Below are positions 18,022 to 26,798 of a stretch of 64,000 bases of DNA, piece after piece. Position 1 is the first letter of the stretch; every line of letters begins with the position of its first letter. The notes under the pieces are model-generated. The model saw nothing but the letters and a program-made list of their open reading frames with translations, ran no database searches and was not told the origin of the DNA. This DNA comes from SHXR01 sp046160305 (GTDB taxonomy: Bacteria; Pseudomonadota; Gammaproteobacteria; Burkholderiales; SG8-39). The stretch is from NCBI GenBank assembly GCA_046160305.1, contig JBJXGX010000302.1:18017-82016 (forward strand). Reading direction: 5' to 3'. A program made the position numbers and the translations under genes.

Positions 18022-19167
18022 ATGCCCCGCGTCATCGAGATTCGCATCGTCGACAGCCTCTCAGGGGTCGCGCCATCCGCCTGGAACGCGCTTGCGGGCG
18101 ATCATCCGATGCTCTCCTACGCGTTCCTGCATGCCTTGCATGAAACGGGCTGCGCTTCCGCCGAGTCGGGCTGGCTCCCGCAGTACATCACGGCATGGGA
18201 AGGTGAATCGCTCGTGGGCGCGATGCCGCTCTATTTGAAATCGCACTCGTACGGCGAGTATATTTTCGACTGGGCCTGGGCCGATGCTTATCAGCGTAAC
18301 GGCCTCTCGTATTACCCCAAGCTCCTCTGTGCGATTCCGTTCTCACCGGTTAGCGCCCCGAAGTTGCTCGCCGTCGACAACGAAGTGCGCATGCGACTCC
18401 CCAAAGCCGCGCTCAAGGTGGCGCGCGACGCATCGTCACTCCACGTTCTGTTCCCCACCGTCGATGAGCTTGCCTTGTTCGAGGGTGAACGGATGCTGAC
18501 CCGTCGCGGCATGCAGTTTCATTGGTTCAACGACGGCTATTCGAGCTTCGATGATTTTCTCTCCCGCTTCTCGCATGACAAGCGCAAGAAAATCAAACAG
18601 GAACGGCGCAAGGTGCGGGACGCCGGGATCTCGTTCAAATGGCTGGTCGGTGCGCAGATCACGACCGCGCACTGGGCATTCTTCAATCGCTGCTATCGGT
18701 CGACGTATCGCGCACACCATTCAACGCCCTATCTCAATCTCGATTTTTTCCACGAGATCGGCGCGAAGCTCCCCGACAACCTGCTCATGGTGCTGGCCGA
18801 AGCGGACGGCAAGCCGATTGCGGCCGCGTTCAATGTGTTCAATCCGACGACACTCTACGGCCGGTATTGGGGTACGACGGGTTTTCATTCGGGCCTGCAC
18901 TTCGAGGCCTGCTACTACCAGGCGATCGAATTCTGTATCGCGCGCGGTATCACGGTCTTCGAGGGGGGCGCGCAAGGCGAGCACAAGCTTGCCCGCGGAT
19001 TCACGCCGGTCGAGACACGCTCCGCGCATTGGCTGCGGCATCCGCAGTTTGCCGCGGCGATCGAGCGCTTCCTCGACAAGGAAGCCAAGGGCGTCGCGCA
19101 CTATATCGACGAGTTGAACGAGCATTCGCCATTCAAGGCGGTGGAAGAGCCCTCGGGCGGGGCATGA
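18022..19167 (+). CDS. GNAT-superfamily protein, DUF482/COG3146 type
   Basis: A 381-residue cytoplasmic protein of the COG3146 group, two fused acetyltransferase-like folds related to FemABX peptidyl transferases. Recognisable landmarks are SHDKRKKIKQERRKV around residue 190, the RCYRSTY stretch, and the C-terminal FEGGAQGEHKLARGF. The reaction is not known; some annotations call it a peptidoglycan biosynthesis-related acetyltransferase. The SDR gene starts 15 bases on, so they are probably cotranscribed. Confidence 0.85.
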   Translation: MPRVIEIRIVDSLSGVAPSAWNALAGDHPMLSYAFLHALHETGCASAESGWLPQYITAWEGESLVGAMPLYLKSHSYGEYIFDWAWADAYQRNGLSYYPKLLCAIPFSPVSAPKLLAVDNEVRMRLPKAALKVARDASSLHVLFPTVDELALFEGERMLTRRGMQFHWFNDGYSSFDDFLSRFSHDKRKKIKQERRKVRDAGISFKWLVGAQITTAHWAFFNRCYRSTYRAHHSTPYLNLDFFHEIGAKLPDNLLMVLAEADGKPIAAAFNVFNPTTLYGRYWGTTGFHSGLHFEACYYQAIEFCIARGITVFEGGAQGEHKLARGFTPVETRSAHWLRHPQFAAAIERFLDKEAKGVAHYIDELNEHSPFKAVEEPSGGA

Positions 19168-19182
19168 ATCGAAAGGGACACT

Positions 19183-19944
19183 ATGCGACTGCAAGGTAAA
19201 TCGATCATCGTGACGGGCGCGGGTTCGGGTATCGGCGCCGGGATCGCCAAACTATTCGGCGAGCAGGGCGCCAGACTCATCGTGAACGATGTGAACGCGG
19301 CGGGTGGAGAGCGCGTCGCAGCCGAGATCAATCAGGCAGGCGGCACCGCCAGATTCGTTCAGGGCGACGTGACCAAGGCCGCCGACTGGGCACGCATGGC
19401 GAGCGCCGCGGTGTCCGCGTACGGCCGGCTCGATAGCGTGATCAACAACGCCGGATGGACATACACGGCGAAATCGACTGTGCTGGTGACCGAAACCGAG
19501 TTCGACAAGACCTTCGCGATCAACGTGAAGAGCATTCTACTTTCGGCACAGCAGGCGATTCCCATCTATCAGAAGCAAGGCGGCGGCAATTTCGTCAATA
19601 TCGCTTCGACCGCCGGCGTGCGCCCCCGACCAAACCTAGGCGTCTACAACGCATCAAAGGCGGCGGTGATCAATCTTTCTAAATCGCTCGCCGTAGAATT
19701 CGGACCGGCGAACATCCGCGTCAATTGCGTGAATCCGGTGTTCAATCCGGATACCGCGCTCTCTTCGGAGTTCGCGGGCGGCACGGTCGATGACGCAGCG
19801 AAGGCGCGGTTTCGCGCAACGATTCCCATGGGAAGGTTTTCTACCGCACACGACGTTGCGCAGGCCTGCCTGTACCTCGCAAGCGATGAGGCGTCACTCG
19901 TGAGCGGCGTATGTCTTGAGGTCGATGGCGCGCGCTGCGTATAG
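19183..19944 (+). CDS. SDR family oxidoreductase
   Basis: A 253-residue classical short-chain dehydrogenase. The cofactor motif TGAGSGIG is at 11-18, NNAG at 88-91, catalytic Ser142, Tyr155 and Lys159 (YNASK). Asp36 at the end of the second strand (VNDVN) favours NAD over NADP. Closest relatives are FabG-like and glucose/3-hydroxyacyl dehydrogenases; the substrate is unknown. It lies 15 bases after the DUF482 gene with GAAAGGGA before the ATG. It converges with the helicase gene. Confidence 0.9.
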   Translation: MRLQGKSIIVTGAGSGIGAGIAKLFGEQGARLIVNDVNAAGGERVAAEINQAGGTARFVQGDVTKAADWARMASAAVSAYGRLDSVINNAGWTYTAKSTVLVTETEFDKTFAINVKSILLSAQQAIPIYQKQGGGNFVNIASTAGVRPRPNLGVYNASKAAVINLSKSLAVEFGPANIRVNCVNPVFNPDTALSSEFAGGTVDDAAKARFRATIPMGRFSTAHDVAQACLYLASDEASLVSGVCLEVDGARCV

Positions 19945-19950
19945 CGCGCG
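19929..19950. terminator. possible bidirectional terminator hairpin between SDR and helicase genes
   Basis: CGCGCGCT at 19929-19936 and AGCGCGCG at 19943-19950 form a perfect eight-base stem with a six-base loop, across the SDR stop and just before the stop of the converging helicase gene. The downstream T stretch is weak (GTTCTAGCGTTTT), so function as an intrinsic terminator is uncertain. Confidence 0.4.
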
Positions 19951-19952
19951 TT

Positions 19953-21395
19953 CTAGCGTTTTACCAGTCCGCCCAGCAGCGCGGCCACTTGCGGCCGTTT
20001 CACCGCGACCTGATCGACGGAGGGTTGCTTCGGCGGCGCAATGCCTAACCCGGGTTCGTAGGGTTTGGTGAAAATAGGATCCACCGACCCATTCCGACGA
20101 CCGCCGCGCGCGCCACCGCGGCTCGATTCCGGACGGCTGCTTTCGCTACGCCTGGGTTCAGGGCGGTGCGTCAGACGATCATGACCTTCGTCGCGCCGAC
20201 CTCTTGGCTCCCGCTCCGGCGGCGAAATGATGGTGGCTGCGTCGCGGCCATCCGGGCTGAAGCCCTCGACGATCTGGCATTCGAGACGCCGCTTGAGCAT
20301 CTTTTCGATATCGGCGAGCTTCTCATGGTCGTCGGGCGATACCAGCGAAATCGCCTCGCCTTCCTTGCCGGCACGACCGGTGCGACCGATTCGATGCACA
20401 TAGTCGTCGGGTGTATTCGGGAGATCGAAGTTCACCACTGACGGCAGCTCTTGGATATCCAGCCCGCGCGCCGCGACGTCGGTGGCGACCAGGACACCCA
20501 CCTTGCCCGCCTTGAACGCTTCGAGCGCTTCCATCCGTTCGGTCTGCGTCTTGTCGCCGTGAATCGCTGCGGCGTGAACGCCTTCCTTGTTCAGTTGATA
20601 CGTGAGCCGGTTGCACCCCATGCGGGTCCCGGTGAACACGAGCACCTGGAGCATATTGCGCGAACGAATCAGGTGGATCAGCAGATCGCGCTTGCGTTCG
20701 CGAGCCACCGGATGCACGCGATGCACGACGCCGTCGGCCAGGGCATTGCGCTTGGCAACCTGAATGGTCACCGGACTCTTCAAGAGCGTGTCGGCGAGCT
20801 TCTTCACGTCATCGGGAAACGTTGCCGAGAACAAGAGGCTTTGCCGCTCCTTCGGCAGCAAGGCGATGATGCGCTTGATATCGGGAATGAACCCCATGTC
20901 GAGCATGCGATCGGCTTCATCGAGCACGAAGACTTCGACCTGTCCGAGATGCACCGTGCGCTGCTGGACGTGATCGAGCAGCCGGCCCGGCGTCGCGACG
21001 ACGATCTCGATGCCCTGGCGCAGGATCGCCATCTGCGGGTCGATCGGCACACCGCCATAGAGGACGGTGCTGCGAAGATTCGTGTACTTCGCGTAGCCCT
21101 GCACGCTTTCTTCGACCTGCACGGCGAGCTCGCGCGTCGGTGCGAGAATCAATGCGCGGATCTGATGGCGCGCGGGTGAGGTACTCGTATTGGCGTGGCG
21201 CAACAGCTTGTTGAGGATCGGCAGCACGAAACCCGCTGTCTTGCCGGTGCCTGTTTGCGCACCGCCCATCATATCCAAACCGGAGAGCACCACCGGAATC
21301 GCCTGCGCCTGGATGGGCGTAGGCTCTGTATACCCTTGCTCGGCGACCGCCCGCAAAATGGGCTCGGCGAGACCTAACTCAGCAAAAGAACTCAA
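19953..21395 (-). CDS. rhlE: DEAD-box ATP-dependent RNA helicase, RhlE-like
   Basis: A 480-residue DEAD-box helicase. Q motif (EPTPIQAQAIP), motif I AQTGTGKT, Ia PTRELAVQ, II DEAD, III SAT, V TDVAARGLDI and VI HRIGRTGR are all present in order. The tail after about residue 385 is basic, rich in Arg, Glu and Ser (RRSESSRPESSRGGARGG) and likely binds RNA, as in RhlE proteins involved in ribosome assembly and cold adaptation. The 5' region 21396-21797 is long and could hold a cold-responsive leader. RhlE is chosen over SrmB or DbpA by the overall layout. Confidence 0.9.
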   Translation of the reverse strand: MSSFAELGLAEPILRAVAEQGYTEPTPIQAQAIPVVLSGLDMMGGAQTGTGKTAGFVLPILNKLLRHANTSTSPARHQIRALILAPTRELAVQVEESVQGYAKYTNLRSTVLYGGVPIDPQMAILRQGIEIVVATPGRLLDHVQQRTVHLGQVEVFVLDEADRMLDMGFIPDIKRIIALLPKERQSLLFSATFPDDVKKLADTLLKSPVTIQVAKRNALADGVVHRVHPVARERKRDLLIHLIRSRNMLQVLVFTGTRMGCNRLTYQLNKEGVHAAAIHGDKTQTERMEALEAFKAGKVGVLVATDVAARGLDIQELPSVVNFDLPNTPDDYVHRIGRTGRAGKEGEAISLVSPDDHEKLADIEKMLKRRLECQIVEGFSPDGRDAATIISPPEREPRGRRDEGHDRLTHRPEPRRSESSRPESSRGGARGGRRNGSVDPIFTKPYEPGLGIAPPKQPSVDQVAVKRPQVAALLGGLVKR

Positions 21396-21797
21396 ACGAC
21401 TGACCTTTGGACAACCCGGCGGAGACGAATGGACCTACGGGCCGGGTTCGCGACGAATTCGTGGTTGGCCGCCAAAGCGGCGCGTCAGGAATCCGAAGGA
21501 GGAAAAGCGTGCGCAGGGCCATCACGCGGTGAATGACAACCTTGCGAGTATACCCCAGATACACATTCGACTTGACGATTTACAAAATTTCCGGAACCAA
21601 ATGCGTGGTGGCCCGCGTTCCGCCATCATCGCGCAGGCAGGCGGCGGATCGTTGCCCGCCCGACCTCGAGCGCTCCGAATCCATCGGTTGATTCAGCCCC
21701 CGGCAGCATGATCTAGACTAGAGCCACCCGGAGTATTCCCCCGGGCACGCCGACACGCCGCGCCGCCAGGGCGCACCGTTCCCAAGGAGGCAACACG
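21396..21797. other. divergent intergenic region between helicase and GST genes
   Basis: About 400 bases with no supported gene. It should hold the helicase promoter and leader on the minus strand and the GST promoter on the plus strand. The GST gene has a clear AAGGAGG ribosome site at 21783-21789. No operator or riboswitch was recognised. Confidence 0.5.
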
Positions 21798-22469
21798 ATG
21801 AAAATCTACTATCACCCGGTATCGACCACCAGCCGCCCGGTCATGTTTTTCGCGATGGAAAGCGGTATCAACGCGGAGTATCATGTCGTCGATCTGATGA
21901 AGGGCGAGCACATGCAAGGTCCGTTCGCCGCGATGAATCCGACACGGCTCGTTCCGTTGCTGGAGGATGGCGACTTCCGTCTGACCGAAAGCTCGGCGAT
22001 CCTCAAGTACCTGGCCGAGAAGAGCGGGTCGCCCGCCTACCCGAAGGATCTTCGCCAGCGCGCCCGCGTCAACGAGATGATGGATTGGATCAACACCCAG
22101 GTCTGCCGCGATTTCGCCTATGGACTCGTGTATCCGCAGATCTTCCCGACGCACAAGCGTTCAAGCGATGAGCAGCAGAAAGGCCAGCTCGCGTGGGCAA
22201 AAGAACGCTCGAAAGGGTGGTTCAGCGTGCTCGACAAGAATTTTCTCGGCGCGAACAAGTTTCTCTGCGGCAACGAGATTTCGATCGCCGATTATTTCGG
22301 CGTGTCGTTCGTCGGGCTGGGCGAGATCATTCGGCAAGACTACTCGGCCTATCCCAATGTCAATCGTTGGCTCAACACGATGAAGTCGCTGAAGAGCTGG
22401 CCGAAAGTATATGAAGTGTTCTACGGCTTCGCAGGCTCGATGAAAGACGTGAAGTTCGAGACCGCCTGA
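21798..22469 (+). CDS. glutathione S-transferase family protein
   Basis: A 223-residue cytosolic GST-fold protein. The N-terminal thioredoxin-like domain starts MKIYYHPVSTTSRPV, where a Ser or Thr near residue 9-11 could activate glutathione. NPTRLVPLLEDGDFRLTESSAILKYL holds the cis-Pro and the Glu-Ser glutathione-binding pair. The all-helical C-terminal domain includes SIADYFGVS. It resembles theta-type GSTs used in bacterial detoxification and dehalogenation. A VOC-fold gene follows after 30 bases, suggesting joint action on a reactive or glutathione-linked substrate. Confidence 0.9.
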   Translation: MKIYYHPVSTTSRPVMFFAMESGINAEYHVVDLMKGEHMQGPFAAMNPTRLVPLLEDGDFRLTESSAILKYLAEKSGSPAYPKDLRQRARVNEMMDWINTQVCRDFAYGLVYPQIFPTHKRSSDEQQKGQLAWAKERSKGWFSVLDKNFLGANKFLCGNEISIADYFGVSFVGLGEIIRQDYSAYPNVNRWLNTMKSLKSWPKVYEVFYGFAGSMKDVKFETA

Positions 22470-22499
22470 CGTTCGCACCCGGTCCGAGGAGATCCACGC

Positions 22500-22994
22500 A
22501 TGATCAAGAAGCTTCATCACAACGCCTACCGCTGCCGCGACTCCGCGCAAACACGTGCGTTCTATGAGGATTTCCTCGGGCTGCGTCTCGCCTGCACGCT
22601 CGATATCGACCACACGATCACCGGCCGGCAAACTTCAACCTTGCACGCGTTCTACGAGCTCGACGACGGATCGTATCTCGCGTTCTTCGAGGCGCCCGAT
22701 ATGCCGTTCGAATTCAAGAATCAGCACGATTTCGACCTGCATATCGCACTGGAAGTCGAACCGTCGACGCTTGCGCCGATGCTTGCGAAGGGCAAGGCAC
22801 AAGGCATTGAGACGCACGGCATTTCCGATCATGGATTCATTCATTCGATTTACTTTCGCGATCCGAATGGCTACGTGATCGAGCTCACCGCGAAGGCGAG
22901 CAATCATGCCGAAGCCACCGACCCGGCGATCAACAATGCGCGGGCGAAGCTCGATCGCTGGCAATCCAAAAAGGCCCAAGCCGCAAGGGTCTGA
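22500..22994 (+). CDS. VOC family protein (glyoxalase/dioxygenase fold)
   Basis: A 164-residue vicinal-oxygen-chelate protein. LHHNAYRCRDSAQTRAFYEDFLGL gives the first metal His, and the second beta-alpha-beta module ends in YFRDPNGYVIEL with the usual metal-binding Glu. One VOC unit of two modules is present, so it probably dimerises. It lies 30 bases after the GST gene with GAGGAG upstream. Glyoxalase I, an extradiol dioxygenase-like or an isomerase role is possible; the sequence does not decide. Confidence 0.88.
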   Translation: MIKKLHHNAYRCRDSAQTRAFYEDFLGLRLACTLDIDHTITGRQTSTLHAFYELDDGSYLAFFEAPDMPFEFKNQHDFDLHIALEVEPSTLAPMLAKGKAQGIETHGISDHGFIHSIYFRDPNGYVIELTAKASNHAEATDPAINNARAKLDRWQSKKAQAARV

Positions 22995-23040
22995 GGCCGT
23001 GGGAACCCCCCGGAATCACGCACGGTCGTGCCGGTGCGAT

Positions 23041-23502
23041 ATGGCGCGCCGGCGAGCGGGACAGACGATCGCCGGATTGATGATCGCCGAATTGATGATC
23101 GGTGTGGTGACCAGTCGTGTATTCGCAGGCGAACAGGCGAACGAAATCACACAGCCGCAGGTTCGCGATCGCGCCGCGTTCATGCAACGCGCCTTCGAAA
23201 TGCGCCGGATCGCGATCGGTCGCGGTGATCAGCCCTACGGTGCCGTGGTCGTGAAAGACGGCCGGATCATCGGCGAAGGAATCAGCGCCGTCGTCACGAA
23301 CAGCGACCCGACCGCGCATGCCGAGATGCAAGCGATCCGGGACACCATCCGCCGCTTCGGCGCAGGCGGAATCAAAGGCGCCGAGTTGTTCGGCACGTCA
23401 CGCGCGTGCCCGATGTGCGAGCGCGGCGCGTACGAGGCCGGTATCGCGCTGATGGTCTACGGAGAGTCGGCGACTGAAGCGGGTGCGCCGCGGATGCGAT
23501 AG
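23041..23502 (+). CDS. nucleoside-deaminase-fold protein with an N-terminal export/membrane segment
   Basis: A 153-residue zinc deaminase of the CDA/TadA fold. His93-Ala-Glu95 (TAHAEMQAI) and Cys123/Cys126 (ACPMC) supply the zinc ligands and proton shuttle, as in guanine and tRNA-adenosine deaminases. Residues 1-30 form a basic start MARRRAG followed by the hydrophobic run TIAGLMIAELMIGVV and FAGE, like a signal peptide or membrane anchor. That is unusual for this fold. The long ORF reaches back into the VOC gene; ATG 23041 is my choice, but an internal start omitting the leader cannot be excluded. Confidence 0.75.
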   Translation: MARRRAGQTIAGLMIAELMIGVVTSRVFAGEQANEITQPQVRDRAAFMQRAFEMRRIAIGRGDQPYGAVVVKDGRIIGEGISAVVTNSDPTAHAEMQAIRDTIRRFGAGGIKGAELFGTSRACPMCERGAYEAGIALMVYGESATEAGAPRMR

Positions 23503-23613
23503 ATGGCACCGGAACCTTTGAAACGCATCCGACTCGCAACCCGTTCATCGCCGCGCGAGTCCGATTGCCGAGTGCGCCGCTGCACGCTCGGAATCTCCCC
23601 GGGATCCCATCCA

Positions 23614-24141
23614 ATGATTCGACGTTTTGCCGCTCTGCTCGCCACGATCGCAATCGCCGCATGCGCATCGATGGACCCGGATCAATGCCGCAGCGCCAAA
23701 TGGCTCGACGTGGGCTACGCCGATGGCGTCAAGGGGCAATCCGTCTCCCTCATCGAAAATTATCGCGAAGACTGCGGCAAGGCTGGCGTCGTCCCCGACG
23801 AGCGCGCGTGGCAGGCCGGTCATTCGCGCGGCGTGCTCGTATTCTGTACCCCTGAAAACGGCTTGCGCACGGGTGCCGAAGGATCGAGTTACAACGGCGT
23901 ATGCCCGCCTACGATGGAAGCGGCGTTTCTCAACAAGTATCGGATGGGCCGCGAAATCCACGCGGCGCGCAGCCGGCTTTCCCATATCGATTCGAGCATT
24001 CGTGCGATCGAATCCGATCTGCGCAAGAGGGACCTGCCCGAGAAAAACCGCAGAGAGTTGCATGAACGCGAGCGTTCGCTCCAGCGCGACCGCGCCCAGG
24101 CACAAGGCTTCCTCCTCGGGCTGGAAGCGATAGCACGCTAG
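23614..24141 (+). CDS. DUF2799 family lipoprotein
   Basis: A 175-residue predicted lipoprotein. The signal MIRRFAALLATIAIAAC ends in a lipobox (IAAC) with the lipidated Cys near residue 17. The mature part has WLDVGYADGVKGQ and AWQAGHSRGVLVFC, the repeated W...G...G pattern of DUF2799, followed by an Arg/Glu-rich helical tail (SIRAIESDLRKRDLPEKNRREL) likely to form a coiled coil. The family has no known function and is envelope-located. The frame is open back to 23503, but only ATG 23614 gives the signal peptide. Confidence 0.8.
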   Translation: MIRRFAALLATIAIAACASMDPDQCRSAKWLDVGYADGVKGQSVSLIENYREDCGKAGVVPDERAWQAGHSRGVLVFCTPENGLRTGAEGSSYNGVCPPTMEAAFLNKYRMGREIHAARSRLSHIDSSIRAIESDLRKRDLPEKNRRELHERERSLQRDRAQAQGFLLGLEAIAR

Positions 24142-24289
24142 ACGAAATGTTTGGGTTGTTGCTGTATGCTCCTTCGCCGACTGCCCCGAAGCGTGGGCGC
24201 CGCATGCAGCGAGCGGGGCAATCCGGGTTCAACGGCCGATGCGGCGCGCACCGACTGCCGCACCGACTGCATGCGCTGGACACTCTGGC

Positions 24290-25459
24290 ATGACCCAAAT
24301 GGATACCATCGTCAATATCGAGACGTTGCTCGTGGCCGTGCCGACGCGGCGCGAGCACAAATGGACAGGGCTCACTGAACCGATCGGTCGTTATGTCCTC
24401 ACCAAGCTGACCGACTCCTCCGGCCGTGTCGGCTGGGGCGAAGCACCGGCGCTCAAGGATTGGGGCGGAGAATTCGGGCGCTACTTCGGCGAGTCGCCCA
24501 GCATCGCGCGGCTCGTCATCGCAAGCTATCTCGCCCCCGCAGTCACGGGAATGCCGTTGGGCGATTTCGTCGAGCTGCACCGTCGCATGGACGCCGTCGT
24601 GAAGGGCTATCCATACGCCAAGGCAGCAATCGAATTCGCCTACTACGATCTGACCGCGCGGCAATTGGGCGTACCCGCCTATGCGCTGCTTGGGGGTCGG
24701 GCGCGCGATCGCATACCGGTGACCCATTCAATCGGACTACTTGGCATCGAAGAAGCGATTGTCGAATGCGTCCAGGTCGTCAAGGAAGGCATTCGCACCA
24801 TCAAGATCAAGGTGGGTCAGACGCCCAAGCGGGACGTCGAGATCGTGCGCCGGATTCGCGAGGTGGTCGGACCCGATATCGATTTGTGCGTCGATGCGAA
24901 TGAAGGCTATGCGACCGCGGGCGAAGCGATTCGAACGATCCGGGCGATGGAGCCATACGGTTTGAAATATGCGGAGCAACCGGTCATGGGCATCGAGCGC
25001 ATCGCCGAGGTCTCGCGCGCGATCGACACGCCGGTCATGGCCGATGAAAGTGCGTGGAACGCGCACGATGTGGTGCAAATCATCGAACGGCGGGCGGCCG
25101 AAATCGTGTCGATCTATACGACCAAGCCGGGTGGGTTGTACAAAGCCATGGAAGTGGCGGCGGTCTGCCGCGCCGCCGGCATCATTTGCAACGTGAATGG
25201 CTCAGTCGAACTCGGTGTGGGCAACCGCGCGAACATCACGCTCGCGGCGGCGGCCCCCGCGGTCACGCTGTCGTGTGTCGTGCCGGTCTCTACCCCCGCC
25301 GAATTCGTCGGTAACCGGATGGGCGGTATCTACTACCGGGACGATCTGCTCGCCGCGCCGATGCGGTTCGTCGATGGCGCGATCGAGGTACCGGATACGC
25401 CGGGGATCGGGATCGCGGTGGACGAGGCGAAGATCGAGAAGTATCGGGTTCCCGACTAG
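24290..25459 (+). CDS. enolase-superfamily enzyme, MLE/dipeptide-epimerase-like
   Basis: A 389-residue enolase-superfamily member. The barrel has the Lys-x-Lys pair in TIKIKVGQ, Asp in CVDANEG, Glu in YAEQPV, Asp in MADESAWN and Lys in YTTKPGG. This is the muconate-lactonizing-enzyme subgroup arrangement (two opposing Lys bases), not the His/Asp dyad of mandelate racemase. Likely reactions are cycloisomerisation, racemisation or epimerisation of a carboxylate. ATG 24290 begins the conserved N-terminal strand; the upstream extension is not conserved. The creatinase-like gene follows beyond a 120-bp palindromic element. Confidence 0.9.
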   Translation: MTQMDTIVNIETLLVAVPTRREHKWTGLTEPIGRYVLTKLTDSSGRVGWGEAPALKDWGGEFGRYFGESPSIARLVIASYLAPAVTGMPLGDFVELHRRMDAVVKGYPYAKAAIEFAYYDLTARQLGVPAYALLGGRARDRIPVTHSIGLLGIEEAIVECVQVVKEGIRTIKIKVGQTPKRDVEIVRRIREVVGPDIDLCVDANEGYATAGEAIRTIRAMEPYGLKYAEQPVMGIERIAEVSRAIDTPVMADESAWNAHDVVQIIERRAAEIVSIYTTKPGGLYKAMEVAAVCRAAGIICNVNGSVELGVGNRANITLAAAAPAVTLSCVVPVSTPAEFVGNRMGGIYYRDDLLAAPMRFVDGAIEVPDTPGIGIAVDEAKIEKYRVPD

Positions 25460-25464
25460 AGATG

Positions 25465-25584
25465 AACCACGGGGGACACAGAGGACGCAGCGATCCGGGG
25501 AAACGACAAACGGCAAAAGAGCAACGCCAATCGCAGTTCCCTGATCCATGCCTTTCCTCTGCGTCCTCCGCGTCCTCTGTGGTT
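25465..25584. repeat. 120-bp palindromic dispersed element, copy A
   Basis: Ends AACCACGGGGGACACAGAGG... (25465-25489) and ...CGCGTCCTCTGTGGTT (25560-25584) are inverted repeats matching at 21 of 25 positions. The interior, read on the minus strand (TTGCTCTTTTGCCGTTTG), resembles the interior of the element at 45665-45787 on the plus strand, so the two are homologous and oppositely oriented. It lies between the MLE-like and M24 genes and codes for nothing. Confidence 0.85.
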
Positions 25585-25616
25585 GATTTCTGAGCGTATT
25601 TGAGAAGGACCAACTT

Positions 25617-26750
25617 GTGAGACAAGACATCCTCGCCCGCGTCGCCGCCGCCGCCAAGCAACACGGCCTCGATGCGCTCGTTACCTGCTCCCCGGAGAAT
25701 TTCGGCTACGTCGCGGGCTTCATCGTCCCTTCGCAGCCGCTCATGCGTCACCGGCATGCCATGGCGATCGTCACCGCGAGCGGCGAAACCGCGATCCTTG
25801 GCGTCGATATGGAGGCCACGACAATCGGCCGCCGCGAGCCTTGCACACGCACGAAGATCTGGGCCGAGTTCGATGACAATTGCATCGCCTCGCTCGCCGA
25901 TCTCTTGCGCGAGATGGGCCTTGCCAAGGCGAAGATCGGCATCGAGATGGATTACCTGCCCGCAAGCGACTTCGCGAAGCTGCAAGCGGCCTTACCGGGT
26001 GCGGCCCTCGTACCGGATCAGCAGATTTTCGCGCGTCTGCGTCAGATCAAGACACCGGATGAGATCGCACTGCTCAGGCGCCTGTCACGCATCGCGGATC
26101 AAGCGATCACTGACGCGTTGCGTGCAGTCAAGGCGGGCGATTCCGAAATGGATCTCGCCGGCCACCTCACCCGCAATGTCTACGCACTCGGTGCCGAACA
26201 ATTCAAACTGATGATCGTTGCCACCGGCGAGCGAAGCGAGCTTCCGAATGTGGGCCCGACCGAACGAACGCTGCAACCGGGCGATGTGTGCCGTATCGAG
26301 ATCTTTCCGATCATTGCGGGCTACCACGCGGGCGTCTGCCGCACGGCGGTCGTGCAGAAAGCGCCCCCGCATGCAGAGCGCATCTGGAAGCATCTGGTCG
26401 ATTGCAAGGTTCAACTGCTCGAACAGACCAAGCCGGGCGCAAGTTGTAGATCGATCTACGATGCCTTCATCAGGAAACTCGCGGAATTGCAGCTTCCGCC
26501 GATTTCGTTCGTCGGACATGGCATCGGTCTCTTCCTGCACGAGGATCCCTATCTTGGCAAGACGCCCGAGATCGGTCGCGTGGGAGACGCCTTTCTCGAG
26601 GCGGGGATGGTCCTTGGCGTCGAACCGCTTTGCTATCGGACCGGCCACGGCTTCGGCATGCAATTGAAAGACATGCTCGTCGTGACCGATAAGGGCTGCG
26701 AGATCCTCTCGGACTATTGTTCGAACGATACGTTGATCGTCGTTCAATGA
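25617..26750 (+). CDS. creatinase-like M24-fold hydrolase lacking metal ligands
   Basis: A 377-residue two-domain pita-bread protein. The N-terminal creatinase domain covers about 1-150 and the M24 domain 150-377. In metallopeptidases of this family the ligands are Asp, Asp, His, Glu, Glu. Here they are Glu228, Gly239, His301, Glu336 and Lys351, so a dinuclear metal site is not expected. EIFPIIAGYHAGVCRT resembles the corresponding stretch of Pseudomonas creatinase, an M24-fold enzyme that uses no metal. C-N bond hydrolysis of a guanidino or amide compound is plausible. The GTG start has GAGAAGGA upstream. Confidence 0.82.
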   Translation: MRQDILARVAAAAKQHGLDALVTCSPENFGYVAGFIVPSQPLMRHRHAMAIVTASGETAILGVDMEATTIGRREPCTRTKIWAEFDDNCIASLADLLREMGLAKAKIGIEMDYLPASDFAKLQAALPGAALVPDQQIFARLRQIKTPDEIALLRRLSRIADQAITDALRAVKAGDSEMDLAGHLTRNVYALGAEQFKLMIVATGERSELPNVGPTERTLQPGDVCRIEIFPIIAGYHAGVCRTAVVQKAPPHAERIWKHLVDCKVQLLEQTKPGASCRSIYDAFIRKLAELQLPPISFVGHGIGLFLHEDPYLGKTPEIGRVGDAFLEAGMVLGVEPLCYRTGHGFGMQLKDMLVVTDKGCEILSDYCSNDTLIVVQ

Positions 26751-26798
26751 ATCGGTGATCAATGTCGATCTAGGAAAATGCAAACGGCCGGCCAGTCG

